64,000 nucleotides of DNA from JBHJHP01 sp042219855. Lineage in GTDB: Bacteria; Bacteroidota; Bacteroidia; Bacteroidales; UBA5342. The stretch spans positions 1 to 64,000 of the forward strand of contig NZ_JBHJHP010000009.1 in the NCBI RefSeq assembly GCF_042219855.1, written 5' to 3'. Each line of letters opens with the position of its first letter. The first letter of the stretch is position 1. The notes beneath the pieces were generated by a model, which was given only the letters and a program-made list of their open reading frames with translations, was not told the DNA's origin and made no database searches. The position numbers were made by a program, and so were the translations under genes. This document shows, one piece after another, positions 17,556 to 27,300 of this stretch.

Positions 17556-18386
17556 ATGCATGATATTCTAGTTTTATCACCGGCATTTAATAAAGAAAAT
17601 ACAAATCAATACATATTATCCATCCAGCTCTGTCTGGATGGATTTTCTTTTTTGGTCTGTGACTCTCTGAGCAACAAATTCATTTATCTGAAACATAAAC
17701 CCTATGGTACGGATAAATCTGTTAAAGATCAAACATTAACTTATCTTAAAACAGAAGAGCTGCTTCATTTAAACTACAAAAAGGTCGTTATTCTTTATGA
17801 CCTTTCTCCTTCAACCTGTATTCCGTCTGTTTTATATGAGGAAGATCAGAAAGAGCTTTTTTACTTGAAGAATTATAAAACGGACAGGCACAGCACCATC
17901 CGCTCCGATAAGACAGATCCACTAAGCTACATATCAGTTTATCCTGTTGATACCGATATACAGAATACTCTGGAGCAAAAATTTACCAATCCGCTTATTG
18001 TACACCACAATACAGTAAAAAACTGTTCTTTACCCGGAATATCTGATAGTTATATAAAACTGACTATCAGACAAAGCAGATTCTCAATTTCAGCCTATAA
18101 AAATAATACGCTGCAACTGGCCAACAGTTATTCCTATCAGAATGAAGATGAGTTTCTTTACTTTTTCCTTTACTGCTTCAACCAGTTGAAATTAGATCAG
18201 ATGAAAACTGTTGTCGAAATTGACGGTATAGTGCCTAAACATGCCAGTGTAATCAAACAACTTGAACGCTTCATCAAAAACGTAACCTTTTCCGGATGGC
18301 CTGAAGCTTTTAATTTTGCCAATGATTTTTATGATCTGCCGGCCCATTATTTTACTCACTTATATGCCAGTCTGTTGTGCGAATAA
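17556..18386 (+). CDS. DUF3822 family protein
   Basis: 276 residues matching the DUF3822 pattern in length, position before rsmD and features such as YLSIQLCLDGFSF-type strands near the start. A structural-genomics member from Bacteroides has, to my recollection, an actin-like ATPase fold. The duplicated strand pattern here (an N-terminal half to about 120, then a second one starting near residue 130) is consistent with that. No signal peptide or membrane helix, so cytoplasmic. Function unknown. The end overlaps the GTG start of rsmD by 10 bp, so translation is probably coupled. Confidence 0.75.
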   Translation: MHDILVLSPAFNKENTNQYILSIQLCLDGFSFLVCDSLSNKFIYLKHKPYGTDKSVKDQTLTYLKTEELLHLNYKKVVILYDLSPSTCIPSVLYEEDQKELFYLKNYKTDRHSTIRSDKTDPLSYISVYPVDTDIQNTLEQKFTNPLIVHHNTVKNCSLPGISDSYIKLTIRQSRFSISAYKNNTLQLANSYSYQNEDEFLYFFLYCFNQLKLDQMKTVVEIDGIVPKHASVIKQLERFIKNVTFSGWPEAFNFANDFYDLPAHYFTHLYASLLCE

Positions 18387-18913
18387 TATCAGGAAAATAT
18401 AAAATCAGAACCCTACCAGGTCCCAAAGGATTTACAGCAAGGCCAACCACAGATTTTGCAAAGGAAAACCTGTTTAATGTACTTAAAAACAATTATGTAC
18501 TCGAAGATATCAAAGCGCTTGATTTGTTTGCCGGTACAGGCAGCATAAGCCTGGAACTTGCATCCAACGGGTGCAGCAGTGTTTTGACTGTAGAAAAGAA
18601 CCCCAAACATCTGGCTTATATCCAGTCCATTATTGACAGACTAAACATAGCCGAAATAGAATTAATGCGTGGTGATGCCCTTAAATTTATTCAACGAACA
18701 CTTTTAAAGTTTGATCTTATTTTTGCAGATCCGCCTTACCAAATGAAAGGGATAAGTGCAATACCGGATATTATTTTTGAACGCGGTCTTTTAAATCAGG
18801 ATGGATTGTTTATTCTGGAACATTCAAGGGAGTACAATTTTTCTGATCATCCCGGGTATACACAAAAAAAAGTCTACGGCAGCGTTAACTTTTCATTTTT
18901 TCAGCCGGTTTAG
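18377..18913 (+). CDS. rsmD: 16S rRNA (guanine(966)-N(2))-methyltransferase
   Basis: 178 residues, full length for RsmD. It opens MRIISGKYKIRTL with a GTG start inside the end of the DUF3822 gene. SAM-binding motif DLFAGTGS (49-56) and catalytic DPPY (118-121) are present, as is the RPTTDFAKENLFN segment that is diagnostic for the family. It methylates G966 of 16S rRNA during 30S assembly. Its last 29 bp overlap the convergent EamA gene, so the transcripts are antisense at their ends. Confidence 0.93.
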   Translation: MRIISGKYKIRTLPGPKGFTARPTTDFAKENLFNVLKNNYVLEDIKALDLFAGTGSISLELASNGCSSVLTVEKNPKHLAYIQSIIDRLNIAEIELMRGDALKFIQRTLLKFDLIFADPPYQMKGISAIPDIIFERGLLNQDGLFILEHSREYNFSDHPGYTQKKVYGSVNFSFFQPV

Positions 18914-19811
18914 ACTTTAGCCTTTTCCTGTCAACCCTTGTTATAAGTATCAAAGAAACCGCTGTTAAAAGCATCCCTGAGATTGTTATAAAATCCGGTT
19001 TCTCCGAAGAAATGATTATCCAGCTGAGCATTACACCGGAAACCGGAACCAAAAACTTCCACATATTCAGACTTGAAACTTTGATATTTGGCCTTCTCAG
19101 TAAGCTGAACCATATAGAGATTGCCACAGCACTTAGCATGCTCAACCATGATAACGACAACCAGTATTCAAGGGGAAATGGTCCGGTTTGAAATCCTTCC
19201 AGTGGTACGGAGAGTACGAATAATCCCAGGCCTCCCAATACAAGTGTGGTGGAGCTCAGCACGATAGCAGGCACTTTCCCCTTGGATTTTGCAATAACAA
19301 TATTGGCAAATCCCCCCAGTGTGTTACTGATAAGCAAAAACAATACGCCCAACAACTTAAAATCTTCCGATCCTGAAGCTTTTTTGCCCACACTGACCAA
19401 AACGATTCCTGAAAATCCCAGCAACATCACCAACGCTTTTCTCAATGCCATCTTATCGTTATCCATCATAAAATGTGACATAAATGCGATGAATAAAGGT
19501 CCACTACCCACAATGATGGCTCCTATTGCTCCGGGAACACGGCTCATTCCGTTATAGAAAAAGGCATACAAACCAAAAACATGCAAGAAACTGACCAGCA
19601 GAATAAATGGAAGGTTTTTAATTATTATATTAAAGTACCCTTTGCTTCGCATGGCAAGCGGAACAAGCATCAGCCCCGAAAGGGTAAATCTTATGCCGGC
19701 AAACTGCAAAGGTTGAGTATACTGTAAACCCACCTTTATCACAGCAAATGCTGATGACCATAACAGACAGGCTATGATTGCCAGAATTATAGTGTTTGTT
19801 TCACGTTTCAT
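18885..19811 (-). CDS. EamA/DMT family permease
   Basis: 308 residues with about ten hydrophobic helices arranged as two EamA repeats. The first starts NTIILAIIACLLWSSAFAVIKVG and contains GIRFTLSGLMLVPL; the second contains ANIVIAKSKGKV. Members of this drug/metabolite transporter group export amino acids, nucleotides or other metabolites across the inner membrane. The substrate cannot be told. It converges on rsmD with a 29-bp overlap and stands alone. Confidence 0.88.
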   Translation of the reverse strand: MKRETNTIILAIIACLLWSSAFAVIKVGLQYTQPLQFAGIRFTLSGLMLVPLAMRSKGYFNIIIKNLPFILLVSFLHVFGLYAFFYNGMSRVPGAIGAIIVGSGPLFIAFMSHFMMDNDKMALRKALVMLLGFSGIVLVSVGKKASGSEDFKLLGVLFLLISNTLGGFANIVIAKSKGKVPAIVLSSTTLVLGGLGLFVLSVPLEGFQTGPFPLEYWLSLSWLSMLSAVAISIWFSLLRRPNIKVSSLNMWKFLVPVSGVMLSWIIISSEKPDFITISGMLLTAVSLILITRVDRKRLKSKPAEKMKS

Positions 19812-19943
19812 TCAGGCCACAAAAGTAGACCATTTTATGCTTTTTAAGCACAAGAAAAAAAGAAATAAACAACACTCCTTCCTATCTGCTTGCAATTCAG
19901 GAAAATAAGAACTAATTTGGTACCACAACAAAATTAACCTCAT

Positions 19944-21155
19944 ATGAAACCACTCATGCTGCTAAGCCTGGTTGTACTTCTGTCATGTACGCCAAAAGCC
20001 AACTGGTCAAAATGGCGCGGCCCTGAAGCCAATGGAAAAATCACCAGTAATAAACCCTGGAAAACCAATCTGGACTCCACACTTATAGCCTGGCAAAAAA
20101 ATATTGGCAAAGGACATTCAGCAATTACAGTTCAGGATAACAACTGTTATGTAAGTGGATGGACTCAGTCTGTAAACGGAACCGATACCATAAATGAAAC
20201 TGTTGTGCGTTGCCTGAATATTGAAACAGGAGATGATATCTGGACCTATACCTATCCTTCTGCGGAAAGAAGTTTTCCGGGACCAAGATCCACACCGGTT
20301 ATTGATGAAGATAATCTGTTTATACTTAGCTGGGAAGGAACCCTCTACTGTCTGAGTGCAGAAGATGGAAAAGAAAAATGGAAGCGTGATATATACAGTG
20401 ATTCCCTGATCGTGAGGGACAGATGGGGAATTTGTTCGTCCCCCGTAATTTATAAAAACCTTTTACTGCTGAACCTAAACCATCATGGAATAGCCTTTGA
20501 TAAAACAAACGGTCAGCTCATATGGAACAGTCCCAGGGGAAGCGGAGCTTTTTCTTCCACTACCCTATTTGATTATAATGGTATCCAGGCAGGAACTTTT
20601 ATGAGCGATTCATCGCTGTACATCGTGGATGTAAGCAACGGTACCATCTTAAACACCTATCCGTCTGATAAAAACTTCAGAAAAGAAAATGATGTAATAC
20701 TTACAGATGATCCGGATCAACTGTTTTTATCCAATGAGCTGATCCGGAAAGAGGGTGCCCATTTCCGTTCTGTATGGAGGAATGACACTGTTGCATCAGC
20801 GTTCAGAACAGGAGTTATTGTTGATGGCTATGTTTATCAGTTTAACAACTTCAGAAATAAAATGAAATTGTTTTGTCTAGACCTTTCATCGGGCAAAGAG
20901 ATGTGGAATCATACCTACGATCTGTTTGGATCAGTTTCTGCCGTTGATGATAAACTGGTTATTCTATCGGGACTGGGTAAAGTAGCAATCGTAGAAACCA
21001 ATCCGGAAGAATACACTGAACTATCTATTTTGCAGGTTCTACCCAGTATTAATAAAAATACGCACTGGTGCTGGACTGCACCGACCTTTACCAACGGAAA
21101 AATATTTGTTCGAAATTCCAATGGTGATCTGGCCTGTATTAATGTTGGTTCTTAA
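19944..21155 (+). CDS. PQQ-type beta-propeller lipoprotein
   Basis: 403 residues with a lipoprotein signal, MKPLMLLSLVVLLSC (Cys15). It begins with WSKWRGPEANGKI and shows repeated blades with the tryptophan-docking pattern (GDDIWTY, DGKEKWK, NGQLIWN, SGKEMWN). This is the PQQ-like/BamB fold without the PQQ dehydrogenase residues. Such lipoproteins are frequent in Bacteroidota and are taken to be binding scaffolds in the envelope. It is a single gene, not next to bamA or a dehydrogenase, so neither role is supported. Confidence 0.78.
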   Translation: MKPLMLLSLVVLLSCTPKANWSKWRGPEANGKITSNKPWKTNLDSTLIAWQKNIGKGHSAITVQDNNCYVSGWTQSVNGTDTINETVVRCLNIETGDDIWTYTYPSAERSFPGPRSTPVIDEDNLFILSWEGTLYCLSAEDGKEKWKRDIYSDSLIVRDRWGICSSPVIYKNLLLLNLNHHGIAFDKTNGQLIWNSPRGSGAFSSTTLFDYNGIQAGTFMSDSSLYIVDVSNGTILNTYPSDKNFRKENDVILTDDPDQLFLSNELIRKEGAHFRSVWRNDTVASAFRTGVIVDGYVYQFNNFRNKMKLFCLDLSSGKEMWNHTYDLFGSVSAVDDKLVILSGLGKVAIVETNPEEYTELSILQVLPSINKNTHWCWTAPTFTNGKIFVRNSNGDLACINVGS

Positions 21156-21424
21156 GTCTCATTTTATGTCTGTCGCATTATTGAAACAATGCACTAAAAA
21201 CTATAATCCAACCCGTCAATTGTTAAAAAGTATTAAGCCTTAAAGCACTGTATATGTGTGTCTTGCAATGCACATACACCTGTTTCGTTTCAGTAATCTA
21301 TTTTTATTCAATCTAAGAATAAACAACAACCGGTTTAGTATTGTTAATTGAATACATTCCCCGAACGGAATATTTGAAACGGAGAATAAAACAGGAAATA
21401 TTAATAATTTAAAACTGAAATATT
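21156..21424 (+). other. upstream region of the superoxide dismutase gene
   Basis: 270 bases without a gene. GTATATGTG (21250-21258) and CACATACAC (21271-21279) form a nearly perfect hairpin that could end the preceding transcript, though no T-run follows, or could serve as an operator. TAGTATTG near 21337 is one mismatch from the -7 consensus. Nothing else is clear. Confidence 0.4.
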
Positions 21425-22027
21425 ATGGCTTATAAATTACCGGATCTTGGGTATGATTATTCAGCCCTTGAACCACACATTGACGCAAGAACAATGGAGA
21501 TTCACCACACAAAACATCATGCAGCATATACCAGCAAACTGAATGATGCAGTAGAAAATACAGATTTAGCAAATAAATCGATTGAAGAAATTTTCGCAGG
21601 TGTTTCAAAATTATCCCCGGCCGTGAGAAATAACGGTGGTGGTTTTTACAATCACAAGTTATTCTGGGAGTGGATCGCTCCGGGATCAGGAAAAGAAATG
21701 GATGCAAACCTGAAAGCTGCCATTGATAAAGCTTTCGGTTCTCTGGATAAATTTAAAGAAGAATTTTCGAATGCAGCTGCCACGCGTTTTGGTTCCGGAT
21801 GGGCCTGGCTGGTAAAACTGGATAACGGGGATTTAGTCGTTACTTCAACCCCTAATCAGGATAATCCGCTGATGGATGTAGCCGATGTTAAAGGTAAACC
21901 AATCCTTGGACTTGATGTCTGGGAACATGCATATTATCTGAATTATCAGAACAGACGTCCGGATTATATCAGTGCATTCTGGAACGTAGTAAACTGGGAT
22001 AAGGTTGCAGCGCTTTACAACGAATAA
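21425..22027 (+). CDS. superoxide dismutase, manganese-type residues
   Basis: 200 residues, full length for the Fe/Mn family. The metal ligands are His27, His77, Asp164 (LDVWEHAY) and His168. The outer-sphere glutamine separates metal types. Here it is in the C-terminal half (PNQDNP, Gln145), and a Gly-rich GGGFYNH stands where iron enzymes carry the N-terminal Gln. This is the manganese pattern. It converts superoxide to oxygen and peroxide in the cytoplasm; there is no signal peptide. It is followed by a strong terminator. The sodA/sodB symbol is left open because many Bacteroidota enzymes accept either metal. Confidence 0.93.
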   Translation: MAYKLPDLGYDYSALEPHIDARTMEIHHTKHHAAYTSKLNDAVENTDLANKSIEEIFAGVSKLSPAVRNNGGGFYNHKLFWEWIAPGSGKEMDANLKAAIDKAFGSLDKFKEEFSNAAATRFGSGWAWLVKLDNGDLVVTSTPNQDNPLMDVADVKGKPILGLDVWEHAYYLNYQNRRPDYISAFWNVVNWDKVAALYNE

Positions 22028-22049
22028 CAATACGAAGTATACCTAAACA

Positions 22050-22085
22050 AAAACTGTATTACACTTGCTGTAATGCAGTTTTTTT
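22050..22085 (+). terminator. intrinsic terminator of the superoxide dismutase gene
   Basis: ACTGTATTACA and TGTAATGCAGT pair over 11 bp with one G-U and a five-base loop, flanked by A-run and T-run (22079-22085). It also sits at the 3' end of the convergent tamL gene. Confidence 0.8.
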
Positions 22086-22088
22086 ATG

Positions 22089-24377
22089 TCAAAACGGGTA
22101 GCCAAGAGCAATATTGAATACCAGGTTATTCCGGTACCAGTTCCATGACGACATATTGGAAGACCGGGTTAACCACCGTTCCCCTGCCGGAAGTGAAGGA
22201 TCGCGCAATGGCAAACCTATATCCAGCCGAAGGATAATGATTGATGCATCCAGACGCAGGCCTAAACCTGTATTTACAGCTAATTGCGATAGTATATTAT
22301 CAGGTTTAAAAAGACTACCCGGTTTATAAGCGTTTTCACGTAACAGCCATATATTACCGGCATCCATAAACAAGGCTCCCTTAAAAAAGCCGGCAATTGG
22401 AAACCGGTACTCAAGGTTGGTTTCCAGCTTGATATCACCGGGTTGGTAATACAACACATTATTTAAAGATGTATCTCTATACGATCCCGGGCCGATAGAA
22501 TTATACCGAAATCCACGCAGACTGTTTGCTCCTCCTGAAAAGAACTGTTTGCTGTATGGCAATACGTTTGAGTTATTATATGCATATCCCACTCCTGCAT
22601 AAAATCTGTATGCAAGTGATCCATATTTTTTCAGATCATAATAAAATCTCGTATCCAGCGTCGTTCTTACATACTGGGCAAAATAAACACCCAGAAACTT
22701 ATTTCTGGTTCCACTTTTCCCATCAATCCAGTTCAGTACATTTCCTGCCGTTTCAAGATTTCCTGAGAAATAAGAGGAAAGCCGCTTATCTGTAAAATCC
22801 TGGTTCCTGTACGTAAAAGTATATTGCCAGCTTAAGATAAACTGTTCAGCATAACTCTGTGCTACAAGAGGGTCTTTTTTATTTAAGTTTATAAACGCTT
22901 CTGATTGTTTATAGATATCTGCATAATCCAGCGAAAATATTTTAAGGCTATGATGCTTCTCTGCCGTTTCCTGCCAGTTATATGCCCAACCGGCATTAAG
23001 TGAATACATGCTAAAATATTGTTCTCTGCGCAGAAAAGAGTTATCCAGTGTGAACGATGTGGATGATCTGTATTTATCTGCCAAAAGCTTGTTCAGATCT
23101 AAAAACGGAAACACGAGCTTCGGAATTTCCAGGGAGGACTCAAGCGAGAGATTGATTGAGTTTACGCCCTGCTTCTTGCTGAACAACTGCGTTTCAAAAC
23201 CGGCATTGAGTCCAATGTTTAACTTTTGTGCCCGATGCAAAAAGTTCCTGTCATTGTAGCTTAGGCTTAGACCCGGACCACTCTGATCATTGGATTTTGT
23301 GACGGCTTCGAGCGTCAAATCTACGGTTTTGGGAATATCAGGGGTGAGCTTTATTTCAGGGATCAGTACCGGAGAGCCGGAAGTTGAATCTTCCTTATAG
23401 TCGATATTGATATACTTATACACATCCAGTCCAACAAGTTTTTTTATGGTAGCATTATGACGGTTTAAGCGGAACTGATCGCCCGGATTAAAAAGAATAC
23501 TTCGTTTCAAAACATTTGGTTTCAGGGTGTACTCCTCTGAAACATAATGTATCCGTTTCATATTTATGGTATCCGGTCTTTTTTCCTCATTTGCATTTTC
23601 TATGACGTAAACATCACCAAGCGAGTACACCCTGGTTGCTTTTTCGGGCATACTTGCTTTCAGGTACATCATCAAATCTATGGTATGACTGGTTCTGCTG
23701 CTATCAAGTTTGAACCCTATATAGTCCGGAATAAACGCGTAATAGCCTCTGTTATTCAGGAAAGTCCCGATCCGCTCCCGTTCTTCTTTCAACATATCGA
23801 GATCGTAAAACTCTCCTTTCTTAAGGACTGTATTATTTTGCGATTCAGATATGCGTCGGGTGATTCCGTTTATGGTATCGGGAAAGGTAACATTATTTAT
23901 TTTGTACCTGTTACCCGTTTGAACCTTATAAGTTACAGCTGTCTTTTTATGTTTTGTCACCGGATCGAAGGAGGTGCGGGCGTCGAAATACCCCTGCCTT
24001 TTCAGTTCATACTGAAGATTACTTTTAGATCGTTCCGCCATGTATGTCTGGTATATAACCGGCTCCTCGCCTATACGGTACTTTAACCAATGCCTTAATC
24101 CTTTTTCCGGAACCGAATCCCCGGCAATATGATAAAACCACATCCTCATTGGGAATACACCAAGTACCTTCCGGTTTGGATCCGGAATGATCACATTGTT
24201 TAAATCGCTTTTCAGTGACAAATCTTCATAAAAACTATCACCCATATCCAGATCAGCACCGGTATACAGGCTTTCATTTTCACTGATATACCGGGTGGGC
24301 CGGCATGAAGCCAATACCAGAATCGATAGCATAACAGCAAAGGACTGGAGCAATATGTTTTTACTTTGTATTATCAT
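22089..24377 (-). CDS. tamL: TamL, lipoprotein form of the TamA/BamA outer-membrane barrel
   Basis: 762 residues from the ATG at 24377, giving signal SFAVMLSILVLASC (Cys25). Upstream codons lie within the tamB 3' end and add no signal character. POTRA-type repeats follow (about 100-400), then a 16-strand barrel region with the Omp85 signature GFRYNSIGPGSYRD near 620 and a final aromatic strand NLVFNIALGYPF. In Bacteroidota the TamA partner of TamB is lipidated and called TamL. Together they are thought to move lipids or proteins to the outer membrane. The start overlaps the tamB end by 17 bp. Confidence 0.87.
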   Translation of the reverse strand: MIIQSKNILLQSFAVMLSILVLASCRPTRYISENESLYTGADLDMGDSFYEDLSLKSDLNNVIIPDPNRKVLGVFPMRMWFYHIAGDSVPEKGLRHWLKYRIGEEPVIYQTYMAERSKSNLQYELKRQGYFDARTSFDPVTKHKKTAVTYKVQTGNRYKINNVTFPDTINGITRRISESQNNTVLKKGEFYDLDMLKEERERIGTFLNNRGYYAFIPDYIGFKLDSSRTSHTIDLMMYLKASMPEKATRVYSLGDVYVIENANEEKRPDTINMKRIHYVSEEYTLKPNVLKRSILFNPGDQFRLNRHNATIKKLVGLDVYKYINIDYKEDSTSGSPVLIPEIKLTPDIPKTVDLTLEAVTKSNDQSGPGLSLSYNDRNFLHRAQKLNIGLNAGFETQLFSKKQGVNSINLSLESSLEIPKLVFPFLDLNKLLADKYRSSTSFTLDNSFLRREQYFSMYSLNAGWAYNWQETAEKHHSLKIFSLDYADIYKQSEAFINLNKKDPLVAQSYAEQFILSWQYTFTYRNQDFTDKRLSSYFSGNLETAGNVLNWIDGKSGTRNKFLGVYFAQYVRTTLDTRFYYDLKKYGSLAYRFYAGVGYAYNNSNVLPYSKQFFSGGANSLRGFRYNSIGPGSYRDTSLNNVLYYQPGDIKLETNLEYRFPIAGFFKGALFMDAGNIWLLRENAYKPGSLFKPDNILSQLAVNTGLGLRLDASIIILRLDIGLPLRDPSLPAGERWLTRSSNMSSWNWYRNNLVFNIALGYPF

Positions 24378-27300
24378 TCTCACCTTCTGTCTTTTTTTTG
24401 TTTTTGCGTTTAAACAATTCACTAAAGTGTGTAAATGCCTTGCTCAGTTTAAGAGCGATACCCGTTTTAACAACATCGCCAACCAGTACGTCCTCATATT
24501 CAGATGACCGGAAGGCCTGCACGCTAATACCTCCCTCCTTTGATACCTTGTAGTCAATTTTAAAGTCTCCTGCAACAGTATTCGAACCCGGTGGCCTGCT
24601 GTTTTCATTCTCTACATTAATGCTGCTTCCAACCTCTATGGTCAGTCTGTCACTGAAAAGCGTCTTGGAAGCACCAAATACAAGGTCCGTGTTTCCTGAT
24701 GAAGTATTACTGAGCCCCGCCCTGGATTCAACATCAAGGGTAAGATTTATACCTTTTATGTAGTTTTGCGCAAACTGATTGAAGCTGTTACTCAGAATAT
24801 TACTTAATCCGTTTCTGGCAGTATTGTTTAACCGATAGGCCATATCCGGTCCACCAACATTCTGATTCATAAAAGATTTAAAAATCAAAAGGGAAAGAAC
24901 CTGTTTATTAACTGCCGATTCATCGCTGTTTAAACGGTTGAGTTGCTCCGAGACCAGAGCATCGGCTTTTCCCGGTGGTGTTTCAATGTCAAAATTTATA
25001 TCCGGAGAGAGTAAGTCACCCTTCAGATTCATGACAACACTGAATGGCAAAGGCTTTCTGTACTGAGACAAACTCTGACTTCCCGCGTTCAACTCATTTG
25101 CCACCAGACCAATGGGACTGGTATTAACATCAAACGACGCCACAAGATCCACTTCAGGTTTCAGAACATTTCCTGTCCAAAGCAGGTAACTCCCCTGCCT
25201 AATATTAAAGGTCCGTTTAAAAACATTATATAGCAGTAGTGTATACTTTCCACTGTTTATGGTATAGCGTCCACTCAGTGAAGGTTCCGAATTACCACTC
25301 AGCCGTAGGGAAAGATCACCCTTGCCACTTACCTGCAACTGTTCTTTGGTAACCGGATCAATTACGATGGTAACCGGTATATTATCCTGAAAGGATATAT
25401 TAGCCGTAATATCCGGTAAACTTCCTGAATAGTTCAGGCTCTGATCCGAAATCCTGGTCACCACCGATGTGTCTTTGTTGATGAATTCAGCCACATCCTG
25501 TTCCTCACCGGGATCGGATGAGGCTTCAGGAACTGTGAAATGTAAATCTGATCCTTCCTTGATGGTCGTTTTCATATTCAGTACAGGACGGTTAAGATTT
25601 CCTGTTAAAGATGCATCAACATCCGTGATTAATGTACCATGATACAGATCAAGTTCATTCTTATCCACATTGATAAACATGAAGTCATTTGCCTTGAAGT
25701 TAAGATTAAATGTTGTTTTGTTTTCCGGACGATATGCCAGGGTTCCGTTTAAAACCGCTTTATGCTTATTCTTATCTGCTATGGTGGTTTTATTAAATTG
25801 CAAGGTATTATTACGAACTTCAACCGTAGCATCATTCATGGTTAAAGGAGAATTCAAAAGCACGGGATTCACAAGCAGACTATCGAACCTTAGTTGTCCA
25901 TTCAACATGGGTTTGTCTGTTGATCCGGAAAGTTTTAGTTGTCCGGAAAGTTCTCCCGTTAAAGCATAAAACTGACTTTCCAGCAGTGGCGCAAAAGGAG
26001 ATAAAGTAAAACGGTTAAGTACAATATCCATGTCCAGCGTCGTAATTTCTCCAACCTTATATTGCCCCTGCAACCTTGATGTACGGCCATTGTTTTGTAA
26101 GTCTATGTTAAAATCGTACAGATCAGCGGTCGTTTGTTCCGCCTTCAGGTCCAGCATATCGAACACCGTATTTCCGAATAGTTTCAGATCTGAAATCAAT
26201 AAATCCGATGTGAATGTAGACCTGCTGTCTTTCTTACCAAACACAGCCTTTCCGTTTATAACTGCAGAAGGTGCTTTACCATCATATTCTGCGAGAGAAG
26301 CCAGTGTTTTAAGGTTGAAATTGGAAAAATTAATCTCTGTTTGATCCTGATCGCTGTAATCCCTGCTGCTCACGACACTAAGGGTATCGGAGTTATGTGA
26401 TAGCTGAAAATTGCTGAACAGAGTCCGGTTTTTCTTTAACAGAATTGCATTATCCTTTGAAATTCTCCAGGGACTACGGTTTAGAATAAGGCTATCCGGC
26501 AATATGCTGATTTGTAAATTCTCATTTCCATTTTTTGAAAGCCTGGCCTGAATAAAGTAAGCCGAGTGGTTTTCATCGTACGGCAGGTCTAAGGTATTAA
26601 ACAGAAGGCTATCCTTCAATATACCGCTAATCCGTGTTGCAGGGATGGTTACAGAGCCGGAATTCACCTGCCTGAAACCGGATCTGTAATTAAACTTATT
26701 CTGATCTGCATTAAGTTCAGTAAACAGAGAATCCACCGCCATGGAATTATACTCCAGGTAAGGCAAAACCAGTTCTGCATGAAGACCATCATTTTCATTA
26801 TATGAAGCATTTAATGTAGTTGGATTCAACTGTTTTAAACCGGGAGTCAGAAGTTGGGTATAAACAGGATCTTCCTCCAGTCTTAATTTAAATGTAAAAC
26901 TTTTTGATTTTAAACGCTCAACATCTGGTGAATCACCATTTCTTTTAATAAAAGGAACATAATTCATTAACCAATTCCCCAGATCCATCGGTTGTAGTGT
27001 TCCGTTATATTCCGCATGAGCGAAGGGAGATATCAGCTTAATATTGCTTGTATCACCAACCTTAGCACTGAGAAATAGAGAGTCAGGATAATAGACTGTA
27101 TTGTTGCGGTTGATAACCAGTTTATTAATAACCAGAGAACTATTAAATTCGTTGGGAAGACTACCTGAAATATCCGCTCTGACCATGCCACTCATTCTGA
27201 AGTCCTCATTCCTGAGTTTTAGCGATTGCAGATCGATATAATCTGCATGAAGTGCCAAACTTATAACAGACACTGAATCCGCAACATAATAAGAGGCATC

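Noticed and set aside
23547..24086. 179-codon forward frame
   Set aside because: It lies antisense within tamL, with no start context or family pattern; it is a by-product of the tamL codons.
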